A stretch of 64,000 nt of DNA from Bidens hawaiensis (GCA_021521415.1 JAIQDT010000001.1:8742001-8806000); one strand, 5' to 3'; positions 10,874-23,302 are shown, counted from the first letter of the stretch. Numbers and translations: made by a program. The notes: generated by a model from the sequence alone, not told the origin.

Positions 10874-12151
10874 ATTTAGATTCCTCAATTCGTTCATAAA
10901 CGAATAATTAATTTCATATCAAAATTTAATGCAGCACCTCTCAAACTGTTACTGTTTGAGAAAACATGGTAGCTGACTTTATTACAATTAGTCTTCAATG
11001 TATAATTTATCTGGAGTTTAATAAAACTTATGAGTCCACTAATAAATATTCAACAACATTTATTGACAACAACGTTGTAATTAATCAACATTTTATGTCG
11101 TTATGACTTAGGTTGTTGTTATCAGGTCATTATGACTCCTCCATGAGATAGATTTGTCTACTGACATAAGAATATATCCTGAAAATTACATTTTCTTATC
11201 TTTGAATATGACAAAGTTTAGAGTAATCTACCGGTTTGAATTCTCACTTCTTCTTTTAAATTAAGTCTTTCGTTTCTTTTAAAGATATCTTAGTACTCTT
11301 TTAGATGCTTCACATTAATCAAGACATATCTAGTGTGTTGCAATTTTGAGTAATATATAAACGAGTATAGACTTGAACTTATATAAGGCTTCTACTTAAT
11401 GAAGCATAAGGAAAAAATCTGTGTTCCTATTATCCTCTAAAGTAGAGCAATACTGTTTGTTACATGTGTAAGGAATATCTCTGAGATCTATAATATCAAA
11501 GTATGTGTGAAAATGCTTTGACTCATGTAGCATATACTTGTCAGAAGAATGTCATCTATATAAGGACAAGTTTGTTTTTAGTTGCTCTCACTCATCTTGA
11601 GGTAGGTACATTAATCCACTTGTTTTTGATGAAAATAATTGTATAAATATTTCATCATATTTTGATGTTTGCATTAACCCATATATGGATTTTATTGACT
11701 TATAAACTAAATGTTCTTTGACCTTCAGTTTATAACTTTTAGGTTGTTTTATGAACATATAAATATGTAAGCCGATTGTTAGGGAAAGTTGTTTTGATAT
11801 TCATTTAATGTAGCTCTTAACTATTGTAAGCTACTAGAACAATAATGATCCTTAAAGAAATCTTTTGTAATATTGGTAAGAAGATTCTTTGATAATTGGT
11901 TTATCTTTATATATAACTTTAAACAATCAATCGTGCTCTTATTGTCTTAACTTTTCGTATTGGGATTTAGTTTAGTTATGAACAATCTAAGGTGATTCAA
12001 CCAAATATCAAAACGTTATCCTGACTTATGGAGTCAATTATGATTTATGCTAATGGTTTAATTATAGGGGTATGATCATTAAATTTTCCAACATCCATTT
12101 CAACTTTAGTTAGGGAGGTTACATAATCATCAGTGTTAGTAGGTTTTAAAA
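10870..12151. repeat. Segment A', second copy of the 1.28-kb duplication
   Basis: Starts GAAAATTTAGATTCC, as segment A does, and ends GTAGGTTTTAAAA, after which the copia sequence continues (CCTAGATGGCC). The copies appear about 99% identical by eye. Confidence 0.9.
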
Positions 12152-12269
12152 CCTAGATGGCCTCCTGAGTTGATTATTGGGTAATTTTAAAAGTCTCGGT
12201 TTTATGGATTATATCTTGGTTAGGTTGCTATCAGTTTTAGGATTCTAAGTATATAAGAGTTGGTACAGT

Positions 12270-12730
12270 ATGGTGTACAAGAGGTGTAATTAGAGTTTAA
12301 ATATGGAGTGAAATTTAATGACTCTCTACCCCCTCCTCTTGTACTTCTTACAAGTCATTATGAAGACTTTTACAGCTCTTACTGACCTTAGAAGCCTTTA
12401 GGAAAATTTGCATGCTTAGGGTTAATATTTAAAGACCAATAGATTCTAATTGAAAAACGAGTTAATGATGTAAGTCATCGTAGTTTTTCTTGTGAGGATT
12501 ATTTCAGTAAGAAATCAGAGTATGCCCACATTTAAGAAACACCAAAACTTTTGTAAGAGTAGTAGTAAATTCTACAGAGATAAGTTTTGATTAAAAAGTG
12601 TTGTGATGGAGCAGTGTCTTGTACAAGAGGTGTAATTAAGATAATATCAAATTTTCACTCCTCCACCTCTTGCAAATCTTGTAAGTTATGATTGAGACAC
12701 TTAAAGCTCTCACTGATATTTAATATCTCT
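12270..12730. repeat. Two diverged copies of a 'tacaagaggtgtaatta' motif block
   Basis: The block TACAAGAGGTGTAATTA followed by a CCTCCTCTTG-like complement occurs at about 12277-12355 and 12621-12690. Each copy has inverted pieces (ACAAGAGGTG and CACCTCTTG) that could pair. The stretch lies in the copia interior, and no coding role is seen. Confidence 0.5.
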
Positions 12731-13260
12731 AGGAAAATTATAAGAGAAGTTTCAATGATGTACGTGACATGGGAATTTCTCATATATTAGATTTTATTTC
12801 ATTAACGTCCAGATGTCATAATAAACTTAGGGACATATTTAGAAGAAATCGTATTAAATATATATGAATGGATCTCTTTAAGACCGTGGATCATAGAATA
12901 AATACAAGTAATAGCATTTTAAATCATAAAGAATTATGTCTGAATATTCCGTTTGAATAAGTTCCACGAATGTAAGTGAAATATAACTTCTGGTGGACCC
13001 ATACTTACTTCTTAAGCCAAACAATGTTTAGGGCATTTAACACACAATTTAAAATCACTAAGAATGAGATTATATGAAAAATCACCCTCATTAACCATGT
13101 CATGATTTCTCATGAAATTTGGTTTTAATGGATGAATTTTACATGTCTCATTTGTCTTTTGTTACATTTTTATTTGCATGATAACAAAAGTTGTGAAAAT
13201 AGATAGTATCATCTAGTTGTATTTTATAAATGTTTCAATCCAAATATTGATAACAAATCA

Positions 13261-13268
13261 TATGAGAG
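13261..13268. repeat. Target-site duplication TATGAGAG (left copy)
   Basis: The same eight bases occur at 13738-13745, directly after the insert. Eight base pairs is the hallmark length for hAT transposition. Confidence 0.88.
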
Positions 13269-13737
13269 CAATGTTGTAAAAGTAGGATTACAAGGCCGAG
13301 TACTCTCCGAGTACTCGCTACAAGGTATGTCACCGAGGCGAGTTTCTGTAAATCTGCCTAGTTACTAAGAATCAGTCAATGTGGTCAACCTCAGCCAGAA
13401 TCACATCTTATCGGTGAACTTGGACCGATTTTGACTAAAAAAAAAATAAAACATAATTGTTATTTCAATAATATTAAAGAACAAATATCATTTTTTTAAT
13501 TAATGATTAGTAATTTTTAGAATATTTTGTATTTAAAAATGTATTTCTTTTATTTATATTGATATTCACCTATTTTGTTATAAATATTAGTAAACTTATG
13601 ATATTTGACATATATATAATAACCAAATATTAGTTTTCTTTATATTTACATGTCCGAGTACTCTCCGATTACTCCTCGGGTACTCCCTCCAAGGGGGTCG
13701 GCCGCCTAAGGACCGTCTAGCGACTTTTGCAACATTG
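13269..13737. mobile_element. hAT-type non-autonomous element, nested in copia 1
   Basis: The 469-bp insert begins CAATGTTGTAAAAGT and ends ACTTTTGCAACATTG. These are inverted repeats matching at 14 of 15 positions, with the CA..G end typical of hAT elements, flanked by TATGAGAG on both sides. GC-rich arms repeat CCGAGTACTC-like motifs (13293-13313 and 13653-13680), and the centre is AT-rich. No transposase frame is present, so it would depend on an enzyme supplied elsewhere. Confidence 0.85.
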
Positions 13738-14971
13738 TATGAGAGTTTAAGGTAATAGTGACTTTATGTTGCCTATGCAAACCTTATAACTGTCATAATG
13801 TAGCTTAAGTATTGATACTAAATTCTGATTAATCTCCAGAATATTTAAGGTATCATAAAGCGTAATTTGAAGACAGTTTATCATAGTTCTAATAACCTTA
13901 ACATTTAAATTTGTCACTAACCCTCATGTTAGTTATATGTTGATTTTTTGGGTAAACATATAGAACTATACTCAACCAATCATGTGTTAATGAGAATATT
14001 AGGTTAGCAGACTTAAATATCATTAATATATAACTATAAGTTTTAGCCAGTTGTTCTTTTGAATTATGGATAATCTTGTAATGCCTATGCCTAATCTAAT
14101 GGCATATTTTTGCAATGAGACTTCTCCTTAGAGAACTTAAAGCTGGAATTAATACTTGTATTTTGTCTATGAACATTAGAATAAACCTCTTTTAGGTTTT
14201 ACTGGTAGTGAGTTGAATAACATCTTATTTTCCAGTACCGGATGCTTATTTTCTTGTACATATGTTGCTGATCAACACACTCATTTTCCTTTGGCACTTC
14301 TGAGTATTATAGTTGAATTTTAAGTCACCAAATTGTACTATCAAAAATTTGAGTATGCAATATACTAGAATATTGTACTTAATATTATGTGTGAGCCCTT
14401 AATTTTATGGGTCATGATTGTACATTATGATATATTCAATAATACCATCTAACCTTATAGTTAGAATTTTAAGGAGTGCATGAATCTTGGGAGTTATTTT
14501 GATTAGTCTTAGGAAAAACTAAATCTATAATAACTCTAGTGATAGCATTTATTTATATAAGTTCTTGATTATCATTATCGTAATAGACATTTTGATTGAC
14601 TCATTCAATTTGTTAGGCTCTAGTTTTCAATGGAATAATTGTTATTAGAAAGAGCAGTAGGATACTCATATCATGTCTTAATGTATAATTAAATTTGAGA
14701 AGAGCTAAATGTTATTAAAACTCTTTATGAGACAAAATCAATTGTGTTTTGAGATTAGAGTGGATGATTTATATGAGATAGTTATTTATAGAAAAAAATT
14801 ATAGTGAGTAATGTTATGGGATATTAAGATAATACATATTAAAATTTATGATCATTAGATTAATGAAGAATCATTAATGTGAGGATCATTATATTTTATT
14901 GAAGATGTGATATGTCTATTATTAACATCAAACTAATAGACTATAATTAAAAGTTCTACTTAAACAAAAAA

Positions 14972-15225
14972 TAAATCACCTTTGGGCATAATTAAATTTT
15001 ATTTAAGTATGTGCGCAAAATAATTGTAACACATCACCTTTGGGCAGAAGTGGGACAATTATTTTAATTATGCACATGCTAGTTTTGTTGAATAAAAATG
15101 TAACACATCACCTTTGGGCATAAGTGAAACACTTATATTATGTTAGGCAAAAACTAACAAAGGCTTTCAGTTAGACTTGAATGATATGGTAAATGTAACT
15201 CATCACCTTTGGGCAGAAGTGATAC
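14972..15225 (-). repeat. Four copies of a 'CCCAAAGGTGAT' motif in the copia leader
   Basis: The plus-strand string ATCACCTTTGGGCA occurs near 14975, 15033, 15107 and 15202, each with similar flanks (TAACACATCACC... and AGAAGTG). Spacing is irregular (about 58-95 bp). On the element's coding strand they lie between the 5' LTR and the RT remnant. Their function is unknown. Confidence 0.75.
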
Positions 15226-16126
15226 ATCAAAAGTTCATTCAAGTTAAGTCTTTATGTTTTGTAAAATTTTATAATATTAAAATATCTACAAAACATTTTA
15301 ATGAGTTAATAGTAAAAACTTTCTGGGTAAAATGAAAGATTTCGAGAAATAACGTTTTCGGGTAAATTATAGTTTTCGGATGACATGGGTTCTTGGTTAA
15401 TATGTTTTCGAGTATTATGGGTTTTTGAGTAAAGTAATGAGTTTTTGGAAAATTAGCGTGTTTGCGAGAAGAAGATTGGAAAACCATTCCAAAAAAAACC
15501 TCGTTTAAGGCGATATAATTTAAAATCCAAGAACTCTAAAATCCAAAAATTAATATTATCCTAATTAAACTGAAAACAAAAAAATAAAAAAAAATAAAAC
15601 CCATACAAATAATTCAGTAAACTAGTTGATTCCTAAACAGATTTCGAAAACTAAAAGGATAATAATAAGATTTGGTTCAAATCTTTTAAGGATTAACAAT
15701 TATATCTATTTCCTATTTTAATGAGTTTCAAATCTTTTAAGAAAATACAAAAACTTTTAATTAATTCAAGATTTGAAAAATTATATCCCTAAATTAAGTT
15801 TAACGGATTTTAATCCAGATTTGAACCAAAATATGTTAAAATTTTCAAAAAACTATGATGAACACGGAGAACATCGTTGAAAATTTTAATTATTAAGCAT
15901 ATACAAAAACTGGAATCGAAATCTTTAAACATGATTTTAATAGATTTCGAAAATATTAGGGTTTATTTAATATGAATTTCAGCGATTTTAAACAGTTTCA
16001 TATATTGTTTTCGTAATAGAACATGAAAAAGAAACCGAAAAAATTAGGGTTTATCAAGTTTTAGTCCATGTCTTCTGATTCAATTACAGATTTAGGGAAA
16101 ATATGAAGAACTGATTAATCAACATC

Positions 16127-16138
16127 GCTCTTATACCA
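16127..16138 (-). promoter_or_regulatory. Primer-binding site, copia element 1
   Basis: The minus strand reads TGGTATAAGAGC two bases inside the 5' LTR. This is one mismatch from the copia/gypsy consensus TGGTATCAGAGC, complementary to the 3' end of initiator methionine tRNA. Confidence 0.7.
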
Positions 16139-16140
16139 CA

Positions 16141-16554
16141 TATTGATCAGTTTTTCATGTAAGTAATATAAAACATGATAAATATTAAACTTATGAACCT
16201 GTTGCAGTATGAAGAATAGTAATCGCAACAGAGTATGAGATAGTCGACATGTTTGTCATCTTGGTCGAGTTTCCCTTTAGGATGTATAGTTAAGGATGAT
16301 GTTAGGGTTCTTGAGAGGAACCCGGTTTTAGGAGAGAGGAGGCACACACATTATTATGTATGTGTGATTAGGTTATGATGTTAATTTATTATCTCTATAT
16401 ATACACCCAAGGGGAACCCTTTATTAGTTAGTAAGGATAATATGGTCCATCAACAATTACCAAACCAATATATAATAAGGTATAATTAATATTTTGATCT
16501 ATTATAATATAAATGATTATAATAGCCATATATAATTATATATTTAATCTTACA
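16141..16554 (-). repeat. 5' LTR of copia element 1
   Basis: It pairs with 7235-7662. On the minus strand it begins TGTAAGATTAAA and ends CTGATCAATA (CA mutated to TA). AGCAA follows at 16555-16559, completing the target-site duplication. Confidence 0.88.
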
Positions 16555-16555
16555 A

Positions 16556-16560
<5 letters not shown>

Positions 16561-16625
<65 letters not shown>
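16561..16625. repeat. (AT)n microsatellite
   Basis: An uninterrupted AT dinucleotide run of about 65 bp directly follows the copia target duplication. A shorter TA run lies near 21560-21583. Confidence 0.97.
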
Positions 16626-16626
<1 letters not shown>

Positions 16627-16841
16627 CAGGCCGAATGTTTTTCAACCTCCTTTGTGGCCTATTTTGAGTTATTTAGTTGTTTTTTTCTTTTAATTTAATT
16701 GGGCATAATGAAAGCATGAATATCTATTTCTGCACAAAATTATGCTACTATTAGAGCTTACTGAGATCATCACACCAAGTGTTTTAATATTTTTTTTTTC
16801 AAAAAGTGTATCTTTAGCATTTATGTCATAGCATTATGTGA

Positions 16842-16935
16842 GCAAATGGATGAACCTTGGAAGCCCATTGGTGCAGCTGTTGCATCCATAGTTGATGCTC
16901 GTGCATTTAGAGCACAAGCCATATTTTCTATAAGG
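16842..16935 (+). pseudogene. Exon-like fragment of an unrecognised gene
   Basis: A plus-strand frame reads EQMDEPWKPIGAAVASIVDA and then RAFRAQAIFSIR, ending at a GTGGTC that could serve as a splice donor. TCATAG just upstream could be an acceptor. The codon use and composition are more protein-like than the surrounding AT-rich DNA. The parent gene was not recognised. It may be a captured or relict exon; no other exons are visible nearby. Confidence 0.35.
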
Positions 16936-18704
16936 TGGTCTCTTTGTTTCTCGGTTTTGCCCATAACCTGTGCACCGCATGATTTGAACTCTTAATGATA
17001 TGTGTTACCATACTTGCATTTAACTGGTGATCTATAGGAGTTTGACCTGCCATAAGCCATTATGAAAGAATAACATAGAGCCAAGAATCGACACACGACA
17101 TTTTTTTCACCTCGACTAGCTGCACCTCGCACATAATAGCAGGGCCTCATTCTGACTCACTCATTTTATGTTCGCATGTCAATCGTATCTCCACTTCCAG
17201 CCACCTATCTGACCTAATCTGTATCACTTAAGGCTCCTTATTTCTGTTCGTAAGCCATCGATTAGATTTATAACTAATTATTGATTTATTTACTGTAGCA
17301 TGGCTTAAATGTATTTTACATGTAAAATAACTTAAAATCAAGCTTTTATATTCATCTTCATCTTGTTAATTTCACATAATTTATTTCAAAGTAAAAACAT
17401 TAGAGTAATCCTCTACATTGAATTCTATGATGCTATATGATTAGACTTGCCTCAAACTTTCATTTTGCTGAAATCTTTTAAACCAGAAACCTTCAAGTAC
17501 TATACATGTTTATAGTTTCTTTCTAACTGTTAACGCCATATTGATTTGAATTTGATAGTGACTAGGGGAATGTTTAGGAGAAGGTTTTTGATGCGTTTAG
17601 TTTACAATATTTGTGATGTATACTTATCTTAATTTCAACAGCTTCAGAGACTTTATAACTAAACCATAATCAAAAAATTTAAATTCCTAGCCCATATGTG
17701 TCCATGTGAAGTAGAAGATAAATAATTTATGCTCTAGTCGGTTTAAAACTAGACTACAATATCTTCTTTTCATTTTTTTAGTATTAAATCTCACTAAATA
17801 AAAAATTACTAGAAATGTAAAACATTATGTCATAACTATTAAATAAAGTTTAACCACTTTAACATGTCAAACCAATTAATATTATGCATACAAAAAATTG
17901 TTTTAATTATTCTTTACATGTGAAATAACATTGTTCATTAAGATTTTACATATCAAACAATAAATGTAAATTAACATTCAACTATTTTATGATGTAAAAC
18001 TTTCAAGCAAAATTCTATCTTTGAAGATTTTATTAAGTTATATAGAAAATGTGTTTATTCAATATAAAAACTTAAAAGTAATCATCAGTACATATAAAAA
18101 TGTAGTTGAGCAGGTAAAATAAAAAACAAAACTTTTGGGTAACGAATTACATATAAACAAAACTTTGTTAATGTTTTACATGTAAAACAATACTTTTGAT
18201 AATGTTTTACATGTAAAATAATGCCTTTAATTAATGTTTTACAAGTAAAACAAAACATTTGATTAACGCTTTACATGTTAAACAATACTTTTCTAAAATA
18301 ATAACTATGACTAACACTTTATATGTAAACCCGTCATATTGATTTAACATTTTACATGTAAAACAAATATTTTTATAATGTTTTGACATGTAAAACAAAA
18401 CTTTTAAGAACGTTTTACGTGTAAAATAAAGCGTTGTGTTTTAAACGTAAAATATAACTTTTGACTAACGTATTAAATCAAAAGAAAAGAGTTTTGATAC
18501 ATCTACACGTAAAAATAAATTTTAATTGACGTTTAAGTATAATATAATAACTTTCATTAAGATTTACAAATCAAATTATAAATGTAAATTAACATTCAAC
18601 TAGCTTAATATGTAAAGCTTCCAAGCAAAATTTTATGTTTAAAGATTTTATTAAATGATAAAGAAAATGTGTTTTTAAATATATAATTAAAATTAATAAA
18701 CAAT

Positions 18705-18720
18705 ACATATAAAAATGCAT
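18705..18720. repeat. Target-site duplication of SINE-like insert (left)
   Basis: ACATATAAAAATGCAT here is repeated exactly at 18901-18916. Sixteen bases is typical of target-primed reverse transcription. Confidence 0.85.
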
Positions 18721-18900
18721 TTTTTTTTAACGACCAACTAAGTAACGCCGGGTACTCCGTACGCGGCCCCCATTGGCTAAAGATAGCCCGAGCCGGCCAC
18801 TAGTCCGGACGGACGAAGCCCCTAGTGGTCCACCTATTGAGGGATTCACCGGATAAAACCCGACCCCCACGCCCGTCAAATGGCACGACAGCGATTTGAA
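18721..18900 (-). mobile_element. SINE-like retroposon, minus strand
   Basis: A 180-bp GC-rich block in very AT-rich DNA starts with a T run (an A tail on the minus strand) and is bounded by a perfect 16-bp direct repeat. The minus strand has no obvious pair of pol III A and B boxes. A partial GGGTTTTATCCGG could be a decayed B box, so it may be 5'-truncated or belong to a family I do not recognise. It contains GGGGCTTCGTCC-type pairing segments. Confidence 0.7.
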
Positions 18901-19199
18901 ACATATAAAAATGCATTTTTATATGTAGAATATATGAATAAAACTTTTGATTAATACTTTACATTTAAAACAAAACTTTATATTTATATCTTACAAATAA
19001 AACATTATTTAAAAGTATTATTTTACATGTAAAACAATATTTTATTATGTAAAACAATAACTTTATTAACGTTTTATTCGTCAAAATTACTTTTAATTAA
19101 CGTTATACATGTAAAACAAAACTTTTGATACCGTTCTAAATGCGAAAAAATCACTTTTATTTAACGTTTTACACGTTCAATAAATTTTTCATTCAAATA

Positions 19200-20100
19200 G
19201 TGCAGAAATAAAAATTAAAAAATTTTCTTTCGACACCTACGACATCTAATCATAAGATTCTTATACTTACAATATTAGTTAATTAAATAATAACAAATAT
19301 TTTGACAAAACCTGGACACCTTTGTGATGTATGAAACACATTCATTAAAAATATTCCGCAAAATATAGTTTAGTAATAAGAACCATCATGTGTCAGTGTT
19401 CGTCCCCAAGCGCTTGATCTTAAACTTGTAGTTCAATGTTTAAGGAATTACCTATTGCGCCACAGCATAGAATAGGTGTTTAATTATCCTCAAGGCTATG
19501 GTGCACTGCCCTTCAGAGCTTGTCAACTTTAAATCTTTCCATTTTCTTTGCCTTTCATTCGATTTCCAAACTTATTGTATCTGATTGAAATCAAACTTTA
19601 CGGCACTTTGTACCAACCCTAGCCATTATTATTATTATGCAACTCGTAGATATACCAAATTATATATGTTCAAATGCTTCACAAAGAAATTAGTGATATA
19701 AGTACTATACTCCATATCATAAATCACTTGACTCGATTAACGATAATCAAATAGAAATACCAATTCCAGATTTTGTTTCCAACGATATTTAAAACCTTAT
19801 AAATGAAATAAAGCTTGCTAATTTCCTATACATTCCAATTGATTGTGTGGATGGGTTATTGGTATATATCAGTTTACTCAACTTCATTTTCAATTCCAAA
19901 TACTAACCCTTTTTTTAAAAAAGTTTTATCCATTATTCATACCAATCTAGCTTCCAAATCATAACTTTTTCAAGTTTGTAAGTATTTTAAACCTCATGTA
20001 AAAGGTATTATTTTACATGTAAAGGCGTATTAACAAAAAAAAAAAAAAAACTTTCAACTCTTTTTATACTTAAAATATCATAAATGCCCTTAGACCAATT
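19200..20100. other. AT-rich spacer, no gene seen
   Basis: No open frame of coding quality, repeat pair or RNA gene was recognised. A CCAAGCGCTTGATCTTAAAC-like stretch near 19407-19426 with CGCCACAGC downstream vaguely resembles a tRNA arm, but no cloverleaf can be drawn. Confidence 0.4.
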
Positions 20101-20177
20101 CCACGGATTTCGACCCATATTTGTAGCAGATTAATTACAACATACCCGAAATGCCGTTTCAATCCATATCAACTTTA

Positions 20178-20402
20178 TCAAATCAATAACAAGGGTTCTT
20201 TTAAGACCCGTATCAGATTTGGTAAGATCCGTTTCTGTTGTAAATCCAACAGATCTGCGTACTTAGTCTGCAATGTATCCAACAAAAAAAAATGCCCGAG
20301 CAAAACAAAGTTCTCAAGGTTTTTGGCTTTCCGCCTCAATAAACTAGTAAGCTGATTCCACTTGTGGTTCCTGAAAGTTATATAATACCTTAAATTAACC
20401 AT
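20178..20402 (-). other. Minus-strand ORF of unknown nature (74 codons)
   Basis: The frame encodes a Leu/Lys/Arg-rich peptide (for example LLRRKAKNLENFVLLGHFFL) with no domain I recognise. It lies at the downstream end of the minus-strand region with exon-like pieces (21960-24060) and could be part of the same decayed transcription unit. It could equally be chance, as AT-rich DNA often opens frames of this size. Confidence 0.2.
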
Positions 20403-21999
20403 TTGTGGTTACATTTAAAAAAAAGAAAAGAAAATAAAACGCACATTGAGAATCGAGAAAGATCATATTCTGACCCGACATTCTTCAAGACTAAATATGA
20501 GTTGTAGCGAATTCAAAATAAAAAAAGCCGCAAACTAAGAATAATTGATGAGCCATGTCTAGGCATGATATCAATATATCATTATAGTCCTTACATTTGA
20601 CCTGCAACTTGAAGGGTATATAATCAGCATACTGTATTAGCGTTTAACAATATAAGTGAAATTGCAAACAGTAGTCTCCAATCTAAAACACCATTCACAT
20701 TTATAATCTAAGAATCAAATCAAATTAAATATATATATTCATTATAAACAATTAAACTAAGATAAAAGTGCTCACATTGTCTATCGTCTCAAACAGAAAG
20801 TAATTGACATATTTATGCAGAATAAAAGTTAACATTGAGGGATGAGTGGTGGGTGAAGTGGCTAAGGGGAGGTAAGAGGTGGAAGAACTGAATAATTTAC
20901 TAGAAGAGAGTGGCGGAGGAACTGATCAGTGGCAAGCTAAATTTCAAAGTGGAAGACAAATATTAAATCTAGGCTCCTATCACTTTGCTTTTATCAACCC
21001 ACATACATTTGATGATTCGATATACTCTTTCTAGTCTTTCTAAAATTTGACAACCACAAACCACGCTTTACAACAACATTCCATCCCCAACCTTCCTGAA
21101 TATAATAATTGTGTTTAGCCACAACCAAGAGTCTTCAATTAAAATTACTCCAAATATAATCTTTATCCCTAAATTGAATCGAAATCCCATGGAACAACCA
21201 CATGCTCTATCTAATCTCTTCGACCACCTCCAGACTTTTTGCTCAACTTTGACAAAAAATAAAGTCAACATGGCAGAAAATACAACTATTTTTTTAAAAT
21301 GAAATTTTCACCCGGCATTTTTTCCAAATAGTTTAACAGACTCATGTCTATGCCAAGCAATGGATTAAAGTTAACCAACCAAAACATCAGGTTTAAATTA
21401 ACATCATATAACTTATACCTGTTTCCATAATGCTTGTTCCACAACTTATTTTTCTGCACCATCTTTTTTGTTCCCGATCATTAGAAACTGCTCAACCAAT
21501 ACCTGTCAATCAGGCTGAATTCCAGTAGAATTAGATGCATATTATATCCGTCAAAGATTAATATATATATATATATATATATAACGTTGTTGTGTATGAA
21601 ATTGTACATACCACATCTTCTAAAACCAATGTGAACTAATCTGGCCAGAAGGTGAAATCGGCATGCAAATTCTCATTTTACCCTTCAATCTGCAAACACC
21701 AATTTGAAACAATTACTAAAATATATTACTACTAAATATTTTATATTGACATTGTTAATAGTAGAATCACTAACATGCTAAACAAATGGTATCCACATTA
21801 AGAATATTATAAAAAAGATGAATATTACAAAATAGTAATTAGTGAGTATGGGAAGCTAACTGTAAAGAGCTTTCATTTACTAAATAATAGGAGTCTATAA
21901 ATAAAATAATAATTTAGTTAAAAATAACAAAGCCATACCAAAAGAATAATTCATTGCCAAAATTTTTATCAAAGATCAGAAAAGTTAGGACTTAGGACT

Positions 22000-22140
22000 G
22001 TTAAGCAAAACTGCAATAAAATGGCTACTAATGATCCCTTGACAGTTTTGACTTTTGTATATCTTTGAAGTCCATCGTTGTTTTCCAAGTCTTCACATGC
22101 TCTAAACAAATCCATCAATTTGGCACAAGAAATTAAGTTC
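22000..22140 (-). pseudogene. Exon fragment resembling PP4 regulatory subunit 3 (SMEK/PSY2)
   Basis: The minus strand reads AKLMDLFRACEDLENNDGL followed by a TVKGS block. This corresponds to the conserved KLxDLFRxCEDLENxDGLHxxxKxVKG region of the PP4R3/SMEK family, a scaffold subunit of protein phosphatase 4. Only this one exon-sized stretch is recognisable. Possible flanking exons at 22637-22672 and 22262-22320 are not clearly from the same protein. A shift in the middle (DGLQRYTKVKTVKG where the family is shorter) implies decay. It may be a relict pseudogene or a fragment captured by a transposon. Confidence 0.5.
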
Positions 22141-23302
22141 ACATCATTTATTTAACCATTAAAATTGATAAAATAAATATAAAAAACAATTACAATGTAC
22201 TATAACTAAAATTATAAATGCAATATGTTATATTATTCATGAGTGATAACTAATAATATCATGAAGTATGAGCGTTGCTACACAAATCATCGGTAACATT
22301 ACGGTCAACCACAACCTGCAATACAAAAAAAACAATTGACACCAACTTCACTAACCAAAATTTACAACACTGGTTATATGATTGGTAAACTTAAGAATAT
22401 CAAGATCTCATTAATGCTAGAGAGATGTAAGATCCTGAATGCAGTCATTATCTGCTTGCTTTGATGACCATTTTTATTAAATCCTCAATGTATTTATATT
22501 ATTAAAAGTGGAACTTTACAATAGTAACAATATGTTTTGAAGTCCTCATTTTTCACCATTGATTTGGATCTTTGATTCGGTTAATATTCACGTGAGCAAT
22601 GTAAGAGAGATGTATTATAATATATCATGCAAACCTATCAGGGACTTGAAGAGAATCAACATTAGGTAAATATTTAAGCAGTTGTTGAGTTGTTCATCAT
22701 TTGTCATATGATTTATAAACTCTCCAAAGTTAATATATCTTGCAAAATTTGAAGTTAAAGTTCTTATGAGTAAAAATTATCATATAAGCAATATCAAACA
22801 CCTTCAAAACCGCTCGTAATTGTATTAAACACACAATAAGCAAACATGCCGTTTTAATAAGCAATTACAAACACCCATGTGTATCTAAGGGCAATAGAAA
22901 ATTACTTATTTACCCATCTTTAACCTAACTCGAGACACTTATATTTCCATTTCACAAACCATGTTTACCCTTTTCACAAAATGTAACTTTTGGCCATTCT
23001 ATATTTTATTTCATACATATAAATAAAAACTCAATTTACATTCAGATCAAGGCTGCACAATGGAGAATCACAATCACAAGTATTTGCAATTTGTCGTCAT
23101 CATCCCTATAATTGACAAATAAAATATTTACATTTCGATTATTTAGAAAAAAAAGGTTTTCTTATTATATAACTGATAAAAGTATTCACTAATTTTCACC
23201 GATCTAACCCTAAAGTGCATACCCACTCATTTTATTTCCCTATTCCAGAAATCCGATTGCGATTAAGGTTGTCTCGAAACGAAAACTAATGACAAGGATT
23301 AC

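Larger units (their letters stand above)
7235..16554 (-). mobile_element. Decayed Ty1/copia element with two LTRs and nested changes
   Basis: LTRs of 428 and 414 bp flank 8.5 kb, with a perfect AGCAA target duplication outside. On the minus strand a polypurine tract (AAGTGGGAGAA) touches the 3' LTR, and a primer-binding-like TGGTATAAGAGC lies next to the 5' LTR. A reverse-transcriptase remnant near 8785-8991 confirms copia identity and minus orientation. The interior is AT-rich and nearly devoid of open frames. It contains a 1.28-kb segment present twice with 1.49 kb of foreign DNA between (see 8104-12151) and a hAT-type insert at 13269-13737. Confidence 0.88.
17310..19190. repeat. Dispersed array of TTTTACATGTAAAA palindromes
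   Basis: The self-complementary string TTTTACATGTAAAA and close variants recur, most densely at 18110-18480 and 18950-19180. Intervals are about 30-45 bp and contain AACAA(A)ACTTTTGATTAATG-like linkers. Perfect copies are near 17316, 18176, 18205, 18351 and 19023. A further one lies outside at 20011. The unit is degenerate rather than a clean satellite. A SINE-like insert splits it at 18721. Confidence 0.75.
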
